64,000 nucleotides of DNA from CAYQVW01 sp964421245 (lineage in GTDB: Bacteria; Margulisbacteria; WOR-1; XYC2-FULL-46-14). The stretch is from assembly GCA_964421245.1 (NCBI GenBank), contig CAYQVW010000001.1, forward strand, positions 285,080 to 349,079, given 5' to 3'. Of this stretch, positions 7,825 through 15,219 are shown one piece after another (within the stretch, counting starts at the first letter, position 1; each line of letters begins with the position of its first letter). Under the pieces are notes generated by a model. That model had not been told where the DNA came from. It saw nothing but the letters and a program-made list of their open reading frames with translations, and did not search any database. Made by a program: the position numbers and the translations under genes.

Positions 7825-9047
7825 TTAAATTCTGCTTCTACTTGTCCGGAAGCCTCAAAAGTTTTGTCTTTTACAGAAATAATTACTTTTTGACATTTAA
7901 CCCAACGCTCTTTTTCTTTTAAATAAACATTATTAGTTAATGTTATAGTTTCATTCTTGTCAGAATAATCCGCCCTTTCTGCTTTTGCCTTTTTGTCCAC
8001 CTCGGCGAGCCTGCCTCGCGGCAAGGCGGGCCCTCGGCGAGACGGGCCTTTCTGCCTTACTATTATATTCCCAAAAGCCTTATAATCACCGTTTATGGTT
8101 GAAAGAATCAAGGTGTCCGAGCTTTGCAGCGTTTTATTTTTTAGTAGTTCTTTTATTTTTTTGTCTTTTAGCTTTTGTGCTGTCTTTTCCTTAATTAAGG
8201 CACTTCCTCTTTCAATGATTGTTTCAACGGATCCAGACAGAGTGATCTCTTTTTTTATCTTATTATATATTGCCTGATCGGCTGTGCAAACTTTTTTTCC
8301 TTGAATTACCTCAACCTCCGATGAGATACTTACATCTTTATTTTCATCGATATACATTTGAAGATAACCAGATTTTATTCTTGTTTTTTCTTTTCCTGAA
8401 ATAGTAGATCTAATATTTTTTTGTGCCAGGATTTTTTCGGTTTTAGCTCGATACTCTAATGCCCGGCAGGTTAGGCTAACATCTTCTCTCTTGATTCTTA
8501 TATTGTCTGTTAGCCAGGCAATTTCTTTGTCATGATTTATTCTCATGTTATCGCTAAATAATGTTGTTTTTTTATCAATTAATCTTATGTTCCCAGAGAG
8601 GGAAGATTCTTTTAGATCTGGATTGTGGCTAAAAAAATCAGCATTGATGCTTGAGTATTTTCTTTTTCCTTTATTTCTTTTACTGGTAATTGATATTTGT
8701 GCTTTGGCTTTTTTGGCTTCAACCCTTTTTGATCCACGAAAAGCAGAAACTTGTTCGGCAGTGAAATTTTTTATCAGGAGTTCTCCATCTTTATAAAATG
8801 TTCCTTCAACAACGTCTTTGAGATTGGTTATATCTTTATTTTTTCCAACCCAGCCGGTTTTGGCGGAAAATTCCCAAACTTTTTTTCCATCGGTCCTTCC
8901 AACAATCGATGAAGCATCAAACTCAAGAATTCTATCAATTCTTTTGGTTGTCTCAACCTTGGGAAGTGTAAAGACAAAAATCAAGATAAGCATCACAAAT
9001 GAGGCTAGGGCAGCAAAAAGAATGGGTTTCCAAGGAGCTTGTTCCAT
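7818..9047 (-). CDS. lptC: LptC/LptA-type lipopolysaccharide-export periplasmic protein
   Basis: Component of the bridge that carries lipopolysaccharide or an analogous lipid to the outer membrane. Residues about 8-28 are a single membrane anchor; residues about 40-150 match the LptC beta-jellyroll pattern (VGRTDGKKVWEFSAKTG, TNLKDVVEGTFYKDGELL) and the rest looks like repeated OstA/LptA strands (LIDKKTTLFSDNMRI, YLQMYIDENKDV, ITLTNNVYLKEKERWVKC). At 409 residues it is about twice E. coli LptC, so it may join LptC and LptA functions; that is inference. A GC-rich palindrome adds residues about 334-349. An extended -10 ends seven bases before ATG 9047 and no Shine-Dalgarno sequence is present. 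Confidence 0.83.
   Translation of the reverse strand: MEQAPWKPILFAALASFVMLILIFVFTLPKVETTKRIDRILEFDASSIVGRTDGKKVWEFSAKTGWVGKNKDITNLKDVVEGTFYKDGELLIKNFTAEQVSAFRGSKRVEAKKAKAQISITSKRNKGKRKYSSINADFFSHNPDLKESSLSGNIRLIDKKTTLFSDNMRINHDKEIAWLTDNIRIKREDVSLTCRALEYRAKTEKILAQKNIRSTISGKEKTRIKSGYLQMYIDENKDVSISSEVEVIQGKKVCTADQAIYNKIKKEITLSGSVETIIERGSALIKEKTAQKLKDKKIKELLKNKTLQSSDTLILSTINGDYKAFGNIIVRQKGPSRRGPALPRGRLAEVDKKAKAERADYSDKNETITLTNNVYLKEKERWVKCQKVIISVKDKTFEASGQVEAEFKL
8001..8041. repeat. GC-rich palindromic element inserted in frame within lptC
   Basis: The core CCTGCCTCGC-GGCAAGGCGGG (8010-8030) is a shorter copy of the element in ispD. It is bracketed by the 9-base direct repeat CTCGGCGAG at 8001-8009 and 8033-8041. 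On the lptC strand it is translated in frame as about SRRGPALPRGRLAEVD, a composition unlike the rest of the protein. Confidence 0.75.
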
Positions 9048-9054
9048 GGAAGAT

Positions 9055-9063
9055 ATTATAGCA
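9055..9063 (-). promoter_or_regulatory. Extended -10 promoter of lptC (leaderless)
   Basis: TGC-TATAAT on the minus strand, then seven bases, then the lptC ATG at 9047. No Shine-Dalgarno sequence fits between, so transcription should start at or next to the ATG. Confidence 0.55.
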
Positions 9064-9080
9064 GAAAAGTTACAATATTT

Positions 9081-9947
9081 TTAATTCGTCGTAATTTTTT
9101 GCTCGTCTGCTAAAACAACTTGTGCGGTAGAAACCCCACTTGCCAAAGTCACTTCTCCATCTGTACTAACATCATGGATGGATCTGATCTTTTCTGCTGC
9201 TGCCCAAACAGAAAAAGCTCTCTCTATAGGAATTCCTAATTTTATTCTTTTCTGGAGCATGGCTTGAAGATCTTCTACTGATGGAATTACCAGATGACGA
9301 GTAACAACACGAAGCCTATCAATATCCCACATTAAAATACGGTTTTGTTCTTCAAGTCCGGCATGAAAAAGAAGGTGTGATATTTCTCCCTCTTTAACAT
9401 GAAGAGGATTAATTTTTGTTAGTTGTGAGGGTGAGTAAAATCTGGAAGTACCTCCGAGACGACTATTATAATACATGTAAGTAGTTTGTTTGGGGGTAAG
9501 CGGAAAGAGATCGACCATTCGGCCAAATTCTTTAGCTTCTACAGAGATCCTGGGTAAGCCACAGTTCCAAGGTATGTGAGTAATTGATTTGGCAATTGTA
9601 ACAGCTGCTTCTTCCGGCAAACCAAGCTCAGACAGTTTAGGTCTGACTATAAAGTTAACTATTTGACGCTGATTCATACCGGCTAAAGAGTTTGCTGCAA
9701 GCCTTACTCGCTGATGGGTGTCTGCTCCATAAATTATTCCCATTAGTATTAGCCCAATCTCTGCATCGTTATCAAAATCAGTCAAAGAAAGCTTGCTTGG
9801 GTCAATTGCCATATTTCTTACTGCGGTATCGAAAGAATCATTTGTATGAGATCCAAAAAATTCTCGTAGTTGTTTTCCTTTCCTTGCTAGATGAACGGTT
9901 TCGACAATAGTTCTAGGATGTGCATGTATTAAAAATCGTATTCCCAT
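9081..9947 (-). CDS. Uncharacterised 288-residue protein
   Basis: I do not recognise a family. The protein has no signal peptide, no membrane segment and no cysteine motif (a lone Cys in WNCGLPRI). It looks like a mixed, mostly helical soluble protein; HAHPRTIVETVHLARKGKQL near the N-terminus and DIDRLRVVTRHLVIPSVEDL near residue 215 are the most distinctive blocks. It is monocistronic, divergent from gap, and has a full sigma-28-type promoter with its -10 block ending four bases before the ATG, so the message should be leaderless. The shared promoter with other unknowns suggests a role in the same programme. Confidence 0.75.
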   Translation of the reverse strand: MGIRFLIHAHPRTIVETVHLARKGKQLREFFGSHTNDSFDTAVRNMAIDPSKLSLTDFDNDAEIGLILMGIIYGADTHQRVRLAANSLAGMNQRQIVNFIVRPKLSELGLPEEAAVTIAKSITHIPWNCGLPRISVEAKEFGRMVDLFPLTPKQTTYMYYNSRLGGTSRFYSPSQLTKINPLHVKEGEISHLLFHAGLEEQNRILMWDIDRLRVVTRHLVIPSVEDLQAMLQKRIKLGIPIERAFSVWAAAEKIRSIHDVSTDGEVTLASGVSTAQVVLADEQKITTN

Positions 9948-9951
9948 AAGG

Positions 9952-9982
9952 TTTTTTCGATAGTAAATCTTAAAAATTTCAG
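9952..9982 (-). promoter_or_regulatory. Sigma-28-type promoter of the 9081-9947 gene
   Basis: On the minus strand CTGAAATTTT (9982-9973), 13 bases, then CGAAAAAA (9959-9952), four bases before ATG 9947. Same blocks and same spacer length as six other copies in the window. Confidence 0.7.
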
Positions 9983-9996
9983 CTAATTTTTGCAGG

Positions 9997-10025
9997 TTGA
10001 TAGGAATCCCTATATATTATATAAT
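9997..10025 (+). promoter_or_regulatory. Strong vegetative promoter of gap-pgk
   Basis: TTGATA (9997-10002), 17 bases, TATAAT (10020-10025). This is close to the sigma-70/SigA consensus with ideal spacing, as expected for a highly expressed glycolytic gene. The predicted start near 10032 is at the foot of a hairpin. Confidence 0.8.
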
Positions 10026-10030
10026 AAATT

Positions 10031-10061
10031 TGTTGGGACAGAACAATGTTCTGCCCGTACA
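10031..10061 (+). promoter_or_regulatory. 5'-terminal hairpin in the gap leader
   Basis: GGGACAGAAC (10035-10044), loop AAT, GTTCTGCCC (10048-10056): a nine-pair stem with one bulged A, and TGT/ACA could extend its base. It lies directly at the predicted transcript 5' end, upstream of the AAGGAGG ribosome site. Confidence 0.6.
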
Positions 10062-10087
10062 TTTAAGAAAAATAAGGAGGATTCATA

Positions 10088-11101
10088 ATGGCGAAGAAGG
10101 TAAAAGTTGGAATAAACGGTTTCGGAAGAATCGGTCGTAACGTTTTAAGGGCAGCTCTTAAAAAGGGTGCCAATATGGAGATTGTTGGGGTTAATGATTT
10201 AACAAATGCAAAAACTTTAGCATATCTATTAAAATACGACTCTGTTCACGGAGTCTTGGATAAAGAAGTAAAAGAGGTAAAGGACGGAATTTCGGTCGAT
10301 GGGAAAGTAATTAAAGTAACGGCAGAAAGGGACCCATCTAAATTACCTTGGGGAGAGCTAGGTGTTGATATAGTTCTTGAATGTACCGGAATATTCAGAA
10401 CCGTTGAAAAAGCTTCTGCTCATATCAAGGCTGGTGCAAAGAAGGTAATTATTTCTGCTCCTGCTTCAGGAGAATGTACAACAATTGTTATGGGAGTAAA
10501 CCAAGACAAATATGATCCGGCAAAAGATCATGTTGTGTCAAATGCTTCTTGTACAACTAACTGTCTTGCACCATTTGCAAAGGTCATAAACGACAAATTC
10601 GGATTGGTTAAAGGATTAATGACCACAATTCATTCATATACCAATGATCAACACGTTCTTGATCTTCCTCATAAAGATTTAAGACGTGCTCGTGCAGCTG
10701 CAATGTCTATGATTCCAACCACAACTGGTGCAGCTAAGGCTGTCGGTTTAGTTCTTCCAGAATTGAAAGGAAAGCTAAATGGTTTTGCAGTACGCGTCCC
10801 AACCTGGGATGCATCTTTGGTTGATTTGACTATTGAGCTTGCAAAAGAAGCTACAGTAGAAGAGATCAACGCAGCAGTAAAAGCAGCAGCAGAAGGTCCA
10901 TTAAAAGGAATTCTTCAGTATACAACTGATCCAATTGTATCTGTAGATATCATTGGAAACCCACATTCATCCGTATTTGATTCTGGATTGACTCAACAAA
11001 TCGATAAAAAGTTTGTAAAAGTCTGTTCATGGTACGACAATGAAATGGGCTTCTCAAACAGAATGGTCGACCTTGTAGAGCTAATGGGTTCAAAAATATA
11101 A
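10088..11101 (+). CDS. gap: Glyceraldehyde-3-phosphate dehydrogenase, phosphorylating, NAD type
   Basis: Oxidises glyceraldehyde 3-phosphate to 1,3-bisphosphoglycerate. The 337-residue length is standard. Seen: Rossmann motif INGFGRIGRN at 9-18, Asp37 in VNDLTN (favouring NAD over NADP), catalytic Cys155 in SNASCTTNC and His182 in TTIHSYTNDQ, and the C-terminal WYDNEMGFSNRMVDL. The start ATG follows AATAAGGAGG with good spacing. It overlaps pgk by one base (TAATG), so the two are transcribed and probably translated together from the strong promoter at 9997. Confidence 0.98.
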   Translation: MAKKVKVGINGFGRIGRNVLRAALKKGANMEIVGVNDLTNAKTLAYLLKYDSVHGVLDKEVKEVKDGISVDGKVIKVTAERDPSKLPWGELGVDIVLECTGIFRTVEKASAHIKAGAKKVIISAPASGECTTIVMGVNQDKYDPAKDHVVSNASCTTNCLAPFAKVINDKFGLVKGLMTTIHSYTNDQHVLDLPHKDLRRARAAAMSMIPTTTGAAKAVGLVLPELKGKLNGFAVRVPTWDASLVDLTIELAKEATVEEINAAVKAAAEGPLKGILQYTTDPIVSVDIIGNPHSSVFDSGLTQQIDKKFVKVCSWYDNEMGFSNRMVDLVELMGSKI

Positions 11102-12297
11102 TGGCAAAGAAAACTGTCAAAGATATAAAAGACTTGAAAGGTAAAAAGGTTTTTGTTCGATGTGATTTTAACGTTCCATTGGATGAAAAACAGAATATTA
11201 CTTCAGATAAACGTATCCTGGCAGCATTGCCAACAATAAAGTTTCTTCAAGATAAGGAGGCAAGGATAATTCTTGCCTCCCATCTTGGTCGTCCCAAGGG
11301 AGAAGTTAAAAAAGAACTAAGTTTAGCTCCAGTTCAAAAGAAACTATCCGAACTTTTGGGAAAAAACGTAAAACTAGCGAAGGACTGTATCGGTGATGAA
11401 GTTAAAAAATTAGTTTCTTCACTTAAAGATGGGGACATTTTACTACTTGAAAACCTTCGATTTCATAAAGCAGAGACTAAAAATGATCCCAAATTTGCCA
11501 AAGAGTTGGCATCCTTGGCTGAAATCTATGTTTCAGATGCTTTTGGAACAGTACATCGTGCCCATGCTTCAACTGTTGGTATTGCGGATCATCTGCCAGC
11601 CTATGCCGGTTTTTTAATAGAGAAAGAACTTAAGTTTTTAGGCGAAGCCCTTGATGAACCCAAACGACCTTTTATCGCCATTATTGGTGGGGCAAAGGTA
11701 TCTGGAAAGCTCCAGGTACTTAAAAATCTAATGAGTAAAGTTGATGCAATTATTGTTGGCGGTGGAATGGCCTACACCTTTTTTAGGGCTCGTGGGATTC
11801 ATGTTGGAAAATCAATTGTTGAAAAAGATCTAATTCCCGAAGCAAAAGAGATATTAAAGTCGGCAATTGATGAAGAGACACCGCTTATGTTGCCGCTTGA
11901 CCACGTTGTTGCTGATAAATTTTCTGAAGATGCCAATGTCCAAGTTGTTCCTCGAACAACCATTCCAGAAGGGTGGCAGGGCGTTGATATTGGCCCCGAT
12001 ACTATTAGAAAGTTTGCTAATGCTATTTGTGATGCTAAAACAATAGTATGGAATGGTCCAATGGGGGTCTTTGAAATGGACCGTTTTGCTAATGGAACGA
12101 TCGAAATAGCTAAGATGGTAGCAGATGTAACAGAAAAGGGAGCAATATCCATTATTGGTGGAGGAGATTCTGCCTCTGCCGTCAAAAAAGCTGGACTTTC
12201 TGACAAAATGTCACATATTTCTACAGGAGGAGGTGCTTCTTTAGAATACATGGAGGGAAAGGTTCTTCCTGGAATTGCTTGTCTAGTTGACAAATAG
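11101..12297 (+). CDS. pgk: Phosphoglycerate kinase
   Basis: Makes ATP from 1,3-bisphosphoglycerate, the reaction directly after GAPDH. At 398 residues it is a normal bacterial PGK. Seen: the N-domain signature VFVRCDFNVPLD, LASHLGRPKG, the substrate loop DAFGTVHRAHASTVG, AIIGGAKVSGKL, and the C-domain nucleotide region WNGPMGVFEMDRFANGT and IGGGDSASAVKKAG with STGGGASLEYMEGK. It has no separate ribosome site, consistent with coupling to gap through the TAATG overlap. Confidence 0.98.
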   Translation: MAKKTVKDIKDLKGKKVFVRCDFNVPLDEKQNITSDKRILAALPTIKFLQDKEARIILASHLGRPKGEVKKELSLAPVQKKLSELLGKNVKLAKDCIGDEVKKLVSSLKDGDILLLENLRFHKAETKNDPKFAKELASLAEIYVSDAFGTVHRAHASTVGIADHLPAYAGFLIEKELKFLGEALDEPKRPFIAIIGGAKVSGKLQVLKNLMSKVDAIIVGGGMAYTFFRARGIHVGKSIVEKDLIPEAKEILKSAIDEETPLMLPLDHVVADKFSEDANVQVVPRTTIPEGWQGVDIGPDTIRKFANAICDAKTIVWNGPMGVFEMDRFANGTIEIAKMVADVTEKGAISIIGGGDSASAVKKAGLSDKMSHISTGGGASLEYMEGKVLPGIACLVDK

Positions 12298-12323
12298 TTC
12301 GTCTATGTTAAACTATCCATAAT

Positions 12324-12539
12324 ATGACAACATTTTTAATTGGTGTACAATTTATTTCCGCAATTTGTTTGGTGATTACGATCCTTCTACATACCGCAAA
12401 AGGGGAGGGGCTTGGTGGAATTGGTGGTGCGGCAAAGCTTTTTGGAACTCCTAAGGGGCTTGAACAGGGCCTTGATAAAATAACTACTACCTTTGCTGTC
12501 TCTTTTATTGTCGTTTCAATACTTTTGGCAATATTTTAA
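12324..12539 (+). CDS. secG: SecG preprotein translocase subunit
   Basis: A 71-residue membrane protein with two hydrophobic helices (about 4-24 and 52-71) around a Gly-rich loop (KGEGLGGIGGAAKLFGTPKG), the standard SecG layout. It is an accessory subunit of the SecYEG channel; the SecA motor is at 46.3-48.8 kb. TGT-TAAACT lies nine bases before the ATG and there is no Shine-Dalgarno sequence, so it may have its own near-leaderless promoter as well as read-through from pgk. The gap-pgk-(tpi)-secG order is widespread in bacteria. Confidence 0.92.
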   Translation: MTTFLIGVQFISAICLVITILLHTAKGEGLGGIGGAAKLFGTPKGLEQGLDKITTTFAVSFIVVSILLAIF

Positions 12540-12550
12540 GGAGTTTTATA

Positions 12551-13207
12551 ATGTTTGATGGTCTATTAGTTTCTTTCCTTCAAGTTTGGGACAAGGTTCT
12601 GCCATATCTTCTTAATTTATTGGTTGCCGCCATTATTCTTGTTTTTGGGGTAATAATCGCAAAAATTATTCAGTTTTTGGTCACCGGATTTTTTAAAGCT
12701 TTAAGCCTAGACCAATTATTAAAAAAATTGAAATTAACAAATTTGATGGAAAAGGCTGAAATAAGACGATCTTCATCGGAGCTGCTGGGGGACTTTTCTT
12801 ATTGGCTGGCAGTACTTTTATTGATTATAACTGTGGCTAATTATCTTGGACTACCAATTGACCCGCTACTTGATCGTATCTTGAATTATGTTGGGGTTGT
12901 TTTCCTTGCGGCTTTGGTTCTTGGGTTAGGGGTTTTTCTTTCGATTTTTATTAGTGGAGTTGTTTATCTAATAGCTTCTAATGTGGGAATCCCAGGTGCT
13001 AAGACCATTGCTAAGATAATGCAATACGCAACTATTGTCTTTGCCTTTTTAGTTGCCCTAGAACAACTCGGTATTGGACCTGTCCTTATTGTTCCATCAA
13101 TTGGTGTTATAATCGGCGCAGTTGGTTTGGCTCTTGCTATAGCATTTGGCCTTGGCTGCAAAGATCTTATGGCAGATTTTATTTCTAACTTGATTAGAGA
13201 AAAATAA
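12551..13207 (+). CDS. TM-helix repeat (CmpX/MscS-related) membrane protein
   Basis: A 218-residue membrane protein with about four to five hydrophobic helices and two related blocks (LLNLLVAAIILVFGVIIAKI near residue 17 and VIIGAVGLALAIAFGLGCKD near residue 189). The second matches the pore-lining region of small-conductance mechanosensitive channels, including the GLALAIAFGLGxKD ending of the TM-helix repeat family. It lacks the cytoplasmic vestibule of MscS. A role in ion flux or envelope stress is family-level inference. It starts 11 bases after secG with AAGGAG upstream. Confidence 0.78.
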   Translation: MFDGLLVSFLQVWDKVLPYLLNLLVAAIILVFGVIIAKIIQFLVTGFFKALSLDQLLKKLKLTNLMEKAEIRRSSSELLGDFSYWLAVLLLIITVANYLGLPIDPLLDRILNYVGVVFLAALVLGLGVFLSIFISGVVYLIASNVGIPGAKTIAKIMQYATIVFAFLVALEQLGIGPVLIVPSIGVIIGAVGLALAIAFGLGCKDLMADFISNLIREK

Positions 13208-13255
13208 CCCTCCGAAACCATGGAAGGCGAAGGAGGGAAAAAAGGAGGTGAAATT

Positions 13256-13795
13256 ATGAAGAAAATTATATTTTTATTGATTGCGTTATTGGTCTTTGGG
13301 ATAGCCACTTCTGCTTCTGCCCTAACAGTATCTCCAAAATTATCATATGTAGGTTGGATGGGAATTGGTGCTGAATTCGCCCCTTTGTACAAGATAAATA
13401 AAGATGTACATATCATGGGTGAAGTTGACTACAGTTTTTGGGCCTGGAGTGGTGGAACAGGATATCTATATGGATCACTTAACGCTGTTTATGAAGCTAA
13501 ACCATTTAAGACGGGAGAAGGCAAATCAGCTAGAATACTAAATCCTTATGCTGGTGGAGGTTTGATTTACGGCTTTCCATTAGGGTCTCCTGTGGCTGGT
13601 GCTTTTTCCGGAGGAATTGGATTTGGTTTTTTTGGTGGAGTAACAGGCAAGATGGATCCATATACCTGGTATGCTCAGCTTAAATATGCAACTGCTCCAA
13701 TTACCTATAATTGGACTGTTCTTGGTCTTACAGGCTCTTCATCAAGCAATGCATTAGGCGTTGGAATGGAATTTGGTATCAGAATGCCACTTTAG
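13256..13795 (+). CDS. Secreted small outer-membrane beta-barrel-like protein
   Basis: A 179-residue protein with a clear signal peptide (MKKIIFLLIALLVFGIATSASA, cleavage expected after about residue 22). The mature part is rich in Gly, Tyr, Trp and alternating strands (VDYSFWAWSGGTGYLYGSL, ITYNWTVLGLTG), ending in RMPL. I take ATG 13256, which has AAAGGAGGTGAAATT in front, rather than the in-frame start at 13220. An inverted repeat (CCCTCC at 13208-13213, GGAGGG at 13232-13237) lies just upstream and could mask a ribosome site. Specific role unknown. Confidence 0.75.
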   Translation: MKKIIFLLIALLVFGIATSASALTVSPKLSYVGWMGIGAEFAPLYKINKDVHIMGEVDYSFWAWSGGTGYLYGSLNAVYEAKPFKTGEGKSARILNPYAGGGLIYGFPLGSPVAGAFSGGIGFGFFGGVTGKMDPYTWYAQLKYATAPITYNWTVLGLTGSSSSNALGVGMEFGIRMPL

Positions 13796-13806
13796 GAGGT
13801 GGATAG

Positions 13807-14241
13807 ATGAAGTATGTTTTAGCCGCATTATTAGCGGTAGTATTAATTGCATCTGCCTCATCGGCTGATATAAATGCAAAGCTTGGCTTGGCTGGTGGAA
13901 GTGCAAGAATTGTGCTTGAAGGAACCCGGCAGGTCAAAACTGATCTTGTTGGATCGGGGGCGTTGGGTTACGGCTATAATAGTGAGTATAGTTTGCTGTC
14001 ACTTGAATTAGGGATAGCTAAACAACTTGCTGATAATCTCGACATTGGTCTTGCCGCAACCTATTCTAGTTATTCAACAGCAGTATCAAATATCTTAGGG
14101 GCCGGAACCATTACCGATAAATCTGGAATCGGCGGTATGTTGTTTGTAAAGAAAATGGTCCGCGATGATTTATCTTTAACGCTCGGATACGATACAAGAA
14201 TGGGATTGGTTGTTGAACTAGGTAAACTGTTTAGAAAATAG
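13807..14241 (+). CDS. Secreted small outer-membrane beta-barrel-like protein
   Basis: A 144-residue protein with signal peptide (cleavage expected near SASSA-D, residue 20). The mature part has alternating hydrophobic/polar strands (YSLLSLELGIAKQLADN, GLAATYSSYS, LSLTLGYDTRMGLVVELGKLF) and ends in Phe-Arg-Lys, close to a barrel-type C-terminal aromatic. AGGAGGTGG precedes the ATG. It is cotranscribed with the barrel-like gene 11 bases upstream, and a terminator follows 20 bases downstream, closing the unit. Function unknown. Confidence 0.72.
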   Translation: MKYVLAALLAVVLIASASSADINAKLGLAGGSARIVLEGTRQVKTDLVGSGALGYGYNSEYSLLSLELGIAKQLADNLDIGLAATYSSYSTAVSNILGAGTITDKSGIGGMLFVKKMVRDDLSLTLGYDTRMGLVVELGKLFRK

Positions 14242-14261
14242 CTTAATTAATTAAACTAAAG

Positions 14262-14295
14262 CCCTCGTGTATTCTATATATACGAGGGTTTTTTT
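14262..14295 (+). terminator. Intrinsic terminator after the barrel-protein genes
   Basis: Stem CCCTCGT (14262-14268) pairs with ACGAGGG (14282-14288), with further A-T pairs inside, followed by seven T at 14289-14295. It is the only textbook rho-independent terminator I found. The GAGGG of its right arm is also at Shine-Dalgarno distance from the GTG of mraY. Confidence 0.9.
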
Positions 14296-15219
14296 GTGCT
14301 AAAATATTTTATGTCGTTGGAAATTGCTGTTATTACATTGTTAGCTTTTGTTCTCACAACCGTTGTTACCTATGTAGTCCTTCTTGTGATGAAAAAAATA
14401 AAGGTAACTCAGATTGAGAGGGAAGAGGGACCAGAAAGCCATAAGAAGAAGAGTGGGACTCCAACTATGGGTGGGATTGGATTTGTTATTGTCATTGCTC
14501 TAGTTTCTTTTTTATTCCTACCTCAAAAGTTTTTTCCACTTGTGTTACTATTTTTTGGGTTTGCCTTAATCGGTTTAGCTGATGACATGTTGAAAGTTAT
14601 AAGACAATCAAATCAGGGCTTGAGTTTTTGGCAGAAAATCATCTTTCAACTACTTGTTGCTGCATTCTTTTCATTAACAATTATTGATAAATCAAATACA
14701 TATTTTCTCCTCCTTTCACTCTTTGCTATAATTGGTGGAGCTAATGCAACTAATCTAACTGATGGATTAGATGGACTGCTGGCTGGATCGGCAATAGTAA
14801 GCTTTATCTGTTTTGGCTTTATTCTTTCTTATCAATTTTTTAATTCATTGTCTCTTTTTTCTTTTATAGTTGCCGCATCACTGTTTGCTTTTCTTTTGTA
14901 TAATATTTGTCCAAACAAAAAATTTAGGCTTTTTATGGGAGATACTGGTTCCCTTGCTATAGGGGCAGCACTATCCGGTCTTGCTATAATAACAAACAAC
15001 ATAGTTCTTCTAATAATTCTTGCTGCATTGTTTATTATTGAAGCACTTTCAGTTATTATTCAGGTCTTATGTTTTAAAGCTTTCAAAAAAAGAGTATTCA
15101 AAATGGCCCCCCTGCATCATCATTTTGAATTATTAGGATGGTCCGAGGAGAGAGTCGTTCTCTTCTTTTGGGAGCTCAATTTAGTTTTTTGCCTATTTGG
15201 TGTCCTTTATGTCTTATAA
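14296..15219 (+). CDS. mraY: Phospho-N-acetylmuramoyl-pentapeptide transferase
   Basis: Makes lipid I by transferring phospho-MurNAc-pentapeptide to undecaprenyl phosphate. About ten membrane helices; signatures include KKSGTPTMGGIGF, LADDMLKV (Asp-Asp), NATNLTDGLDGLLAG, FMGDTGSLAIGA and the MAPLHHHFELLGWSEERVV loop. Two starts are possible: GTG 14296, seven bases after a GAGGG in the terminator stem, or ATG 14311 without a ribosome site; I prefer GTG. It heads mraY-murD-ftsW-murG-murC-murB, all overlapping, with no murE, murF or ftsI beside it. Confidence 0.94.
   Translation: MLKYFMSLEIAVITLLAFVLTTVVTYVVLLVMKKIKVTQIEREEGPESHKKKSGTPTMGGIGFVIVIALVSFLFLPQKFFPLVLLFFGFALIGLADDMLKVIRQSNQGLSFWQKIIFQLLVAAFFSLTIIDKSNTYFLLLSLFAIIGGANATNLTDGLDGLLAGSAIVSFICFGFILSYQFFNSLSLFSFIVAASLFAFLLYNICPNKKFRLFMGDTGSLAIGAALSGLAIITNNIVLLIILAALFIIEALSVIIQVLCFKAFKKRVFKMAPLHHHFELLGWSEERVVLFFWELNLVFCLFGVLYVL

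Noticed and set aside
11799..12293. 164-residue minus-strand frame inside pgk
   Set aside because: Antisense shadow of a conserved enzyme gene; no independent support.
13208..13237. CCCTCC/GGAGGG inverted repeat as a riboswitch or terminator
   Set aside because: Only six base pairs with an 18-base loop and no T-run; at most a weak ribosome-site mask, so noted only under the barrel gene.
12964..13416. 150-residue minus-strand frame over the TM-helix gene and barrel gene start
   Set aside because: Antisense shadow of two well-supported + genes, Ser/Thr/Pro-rich with no family signature.
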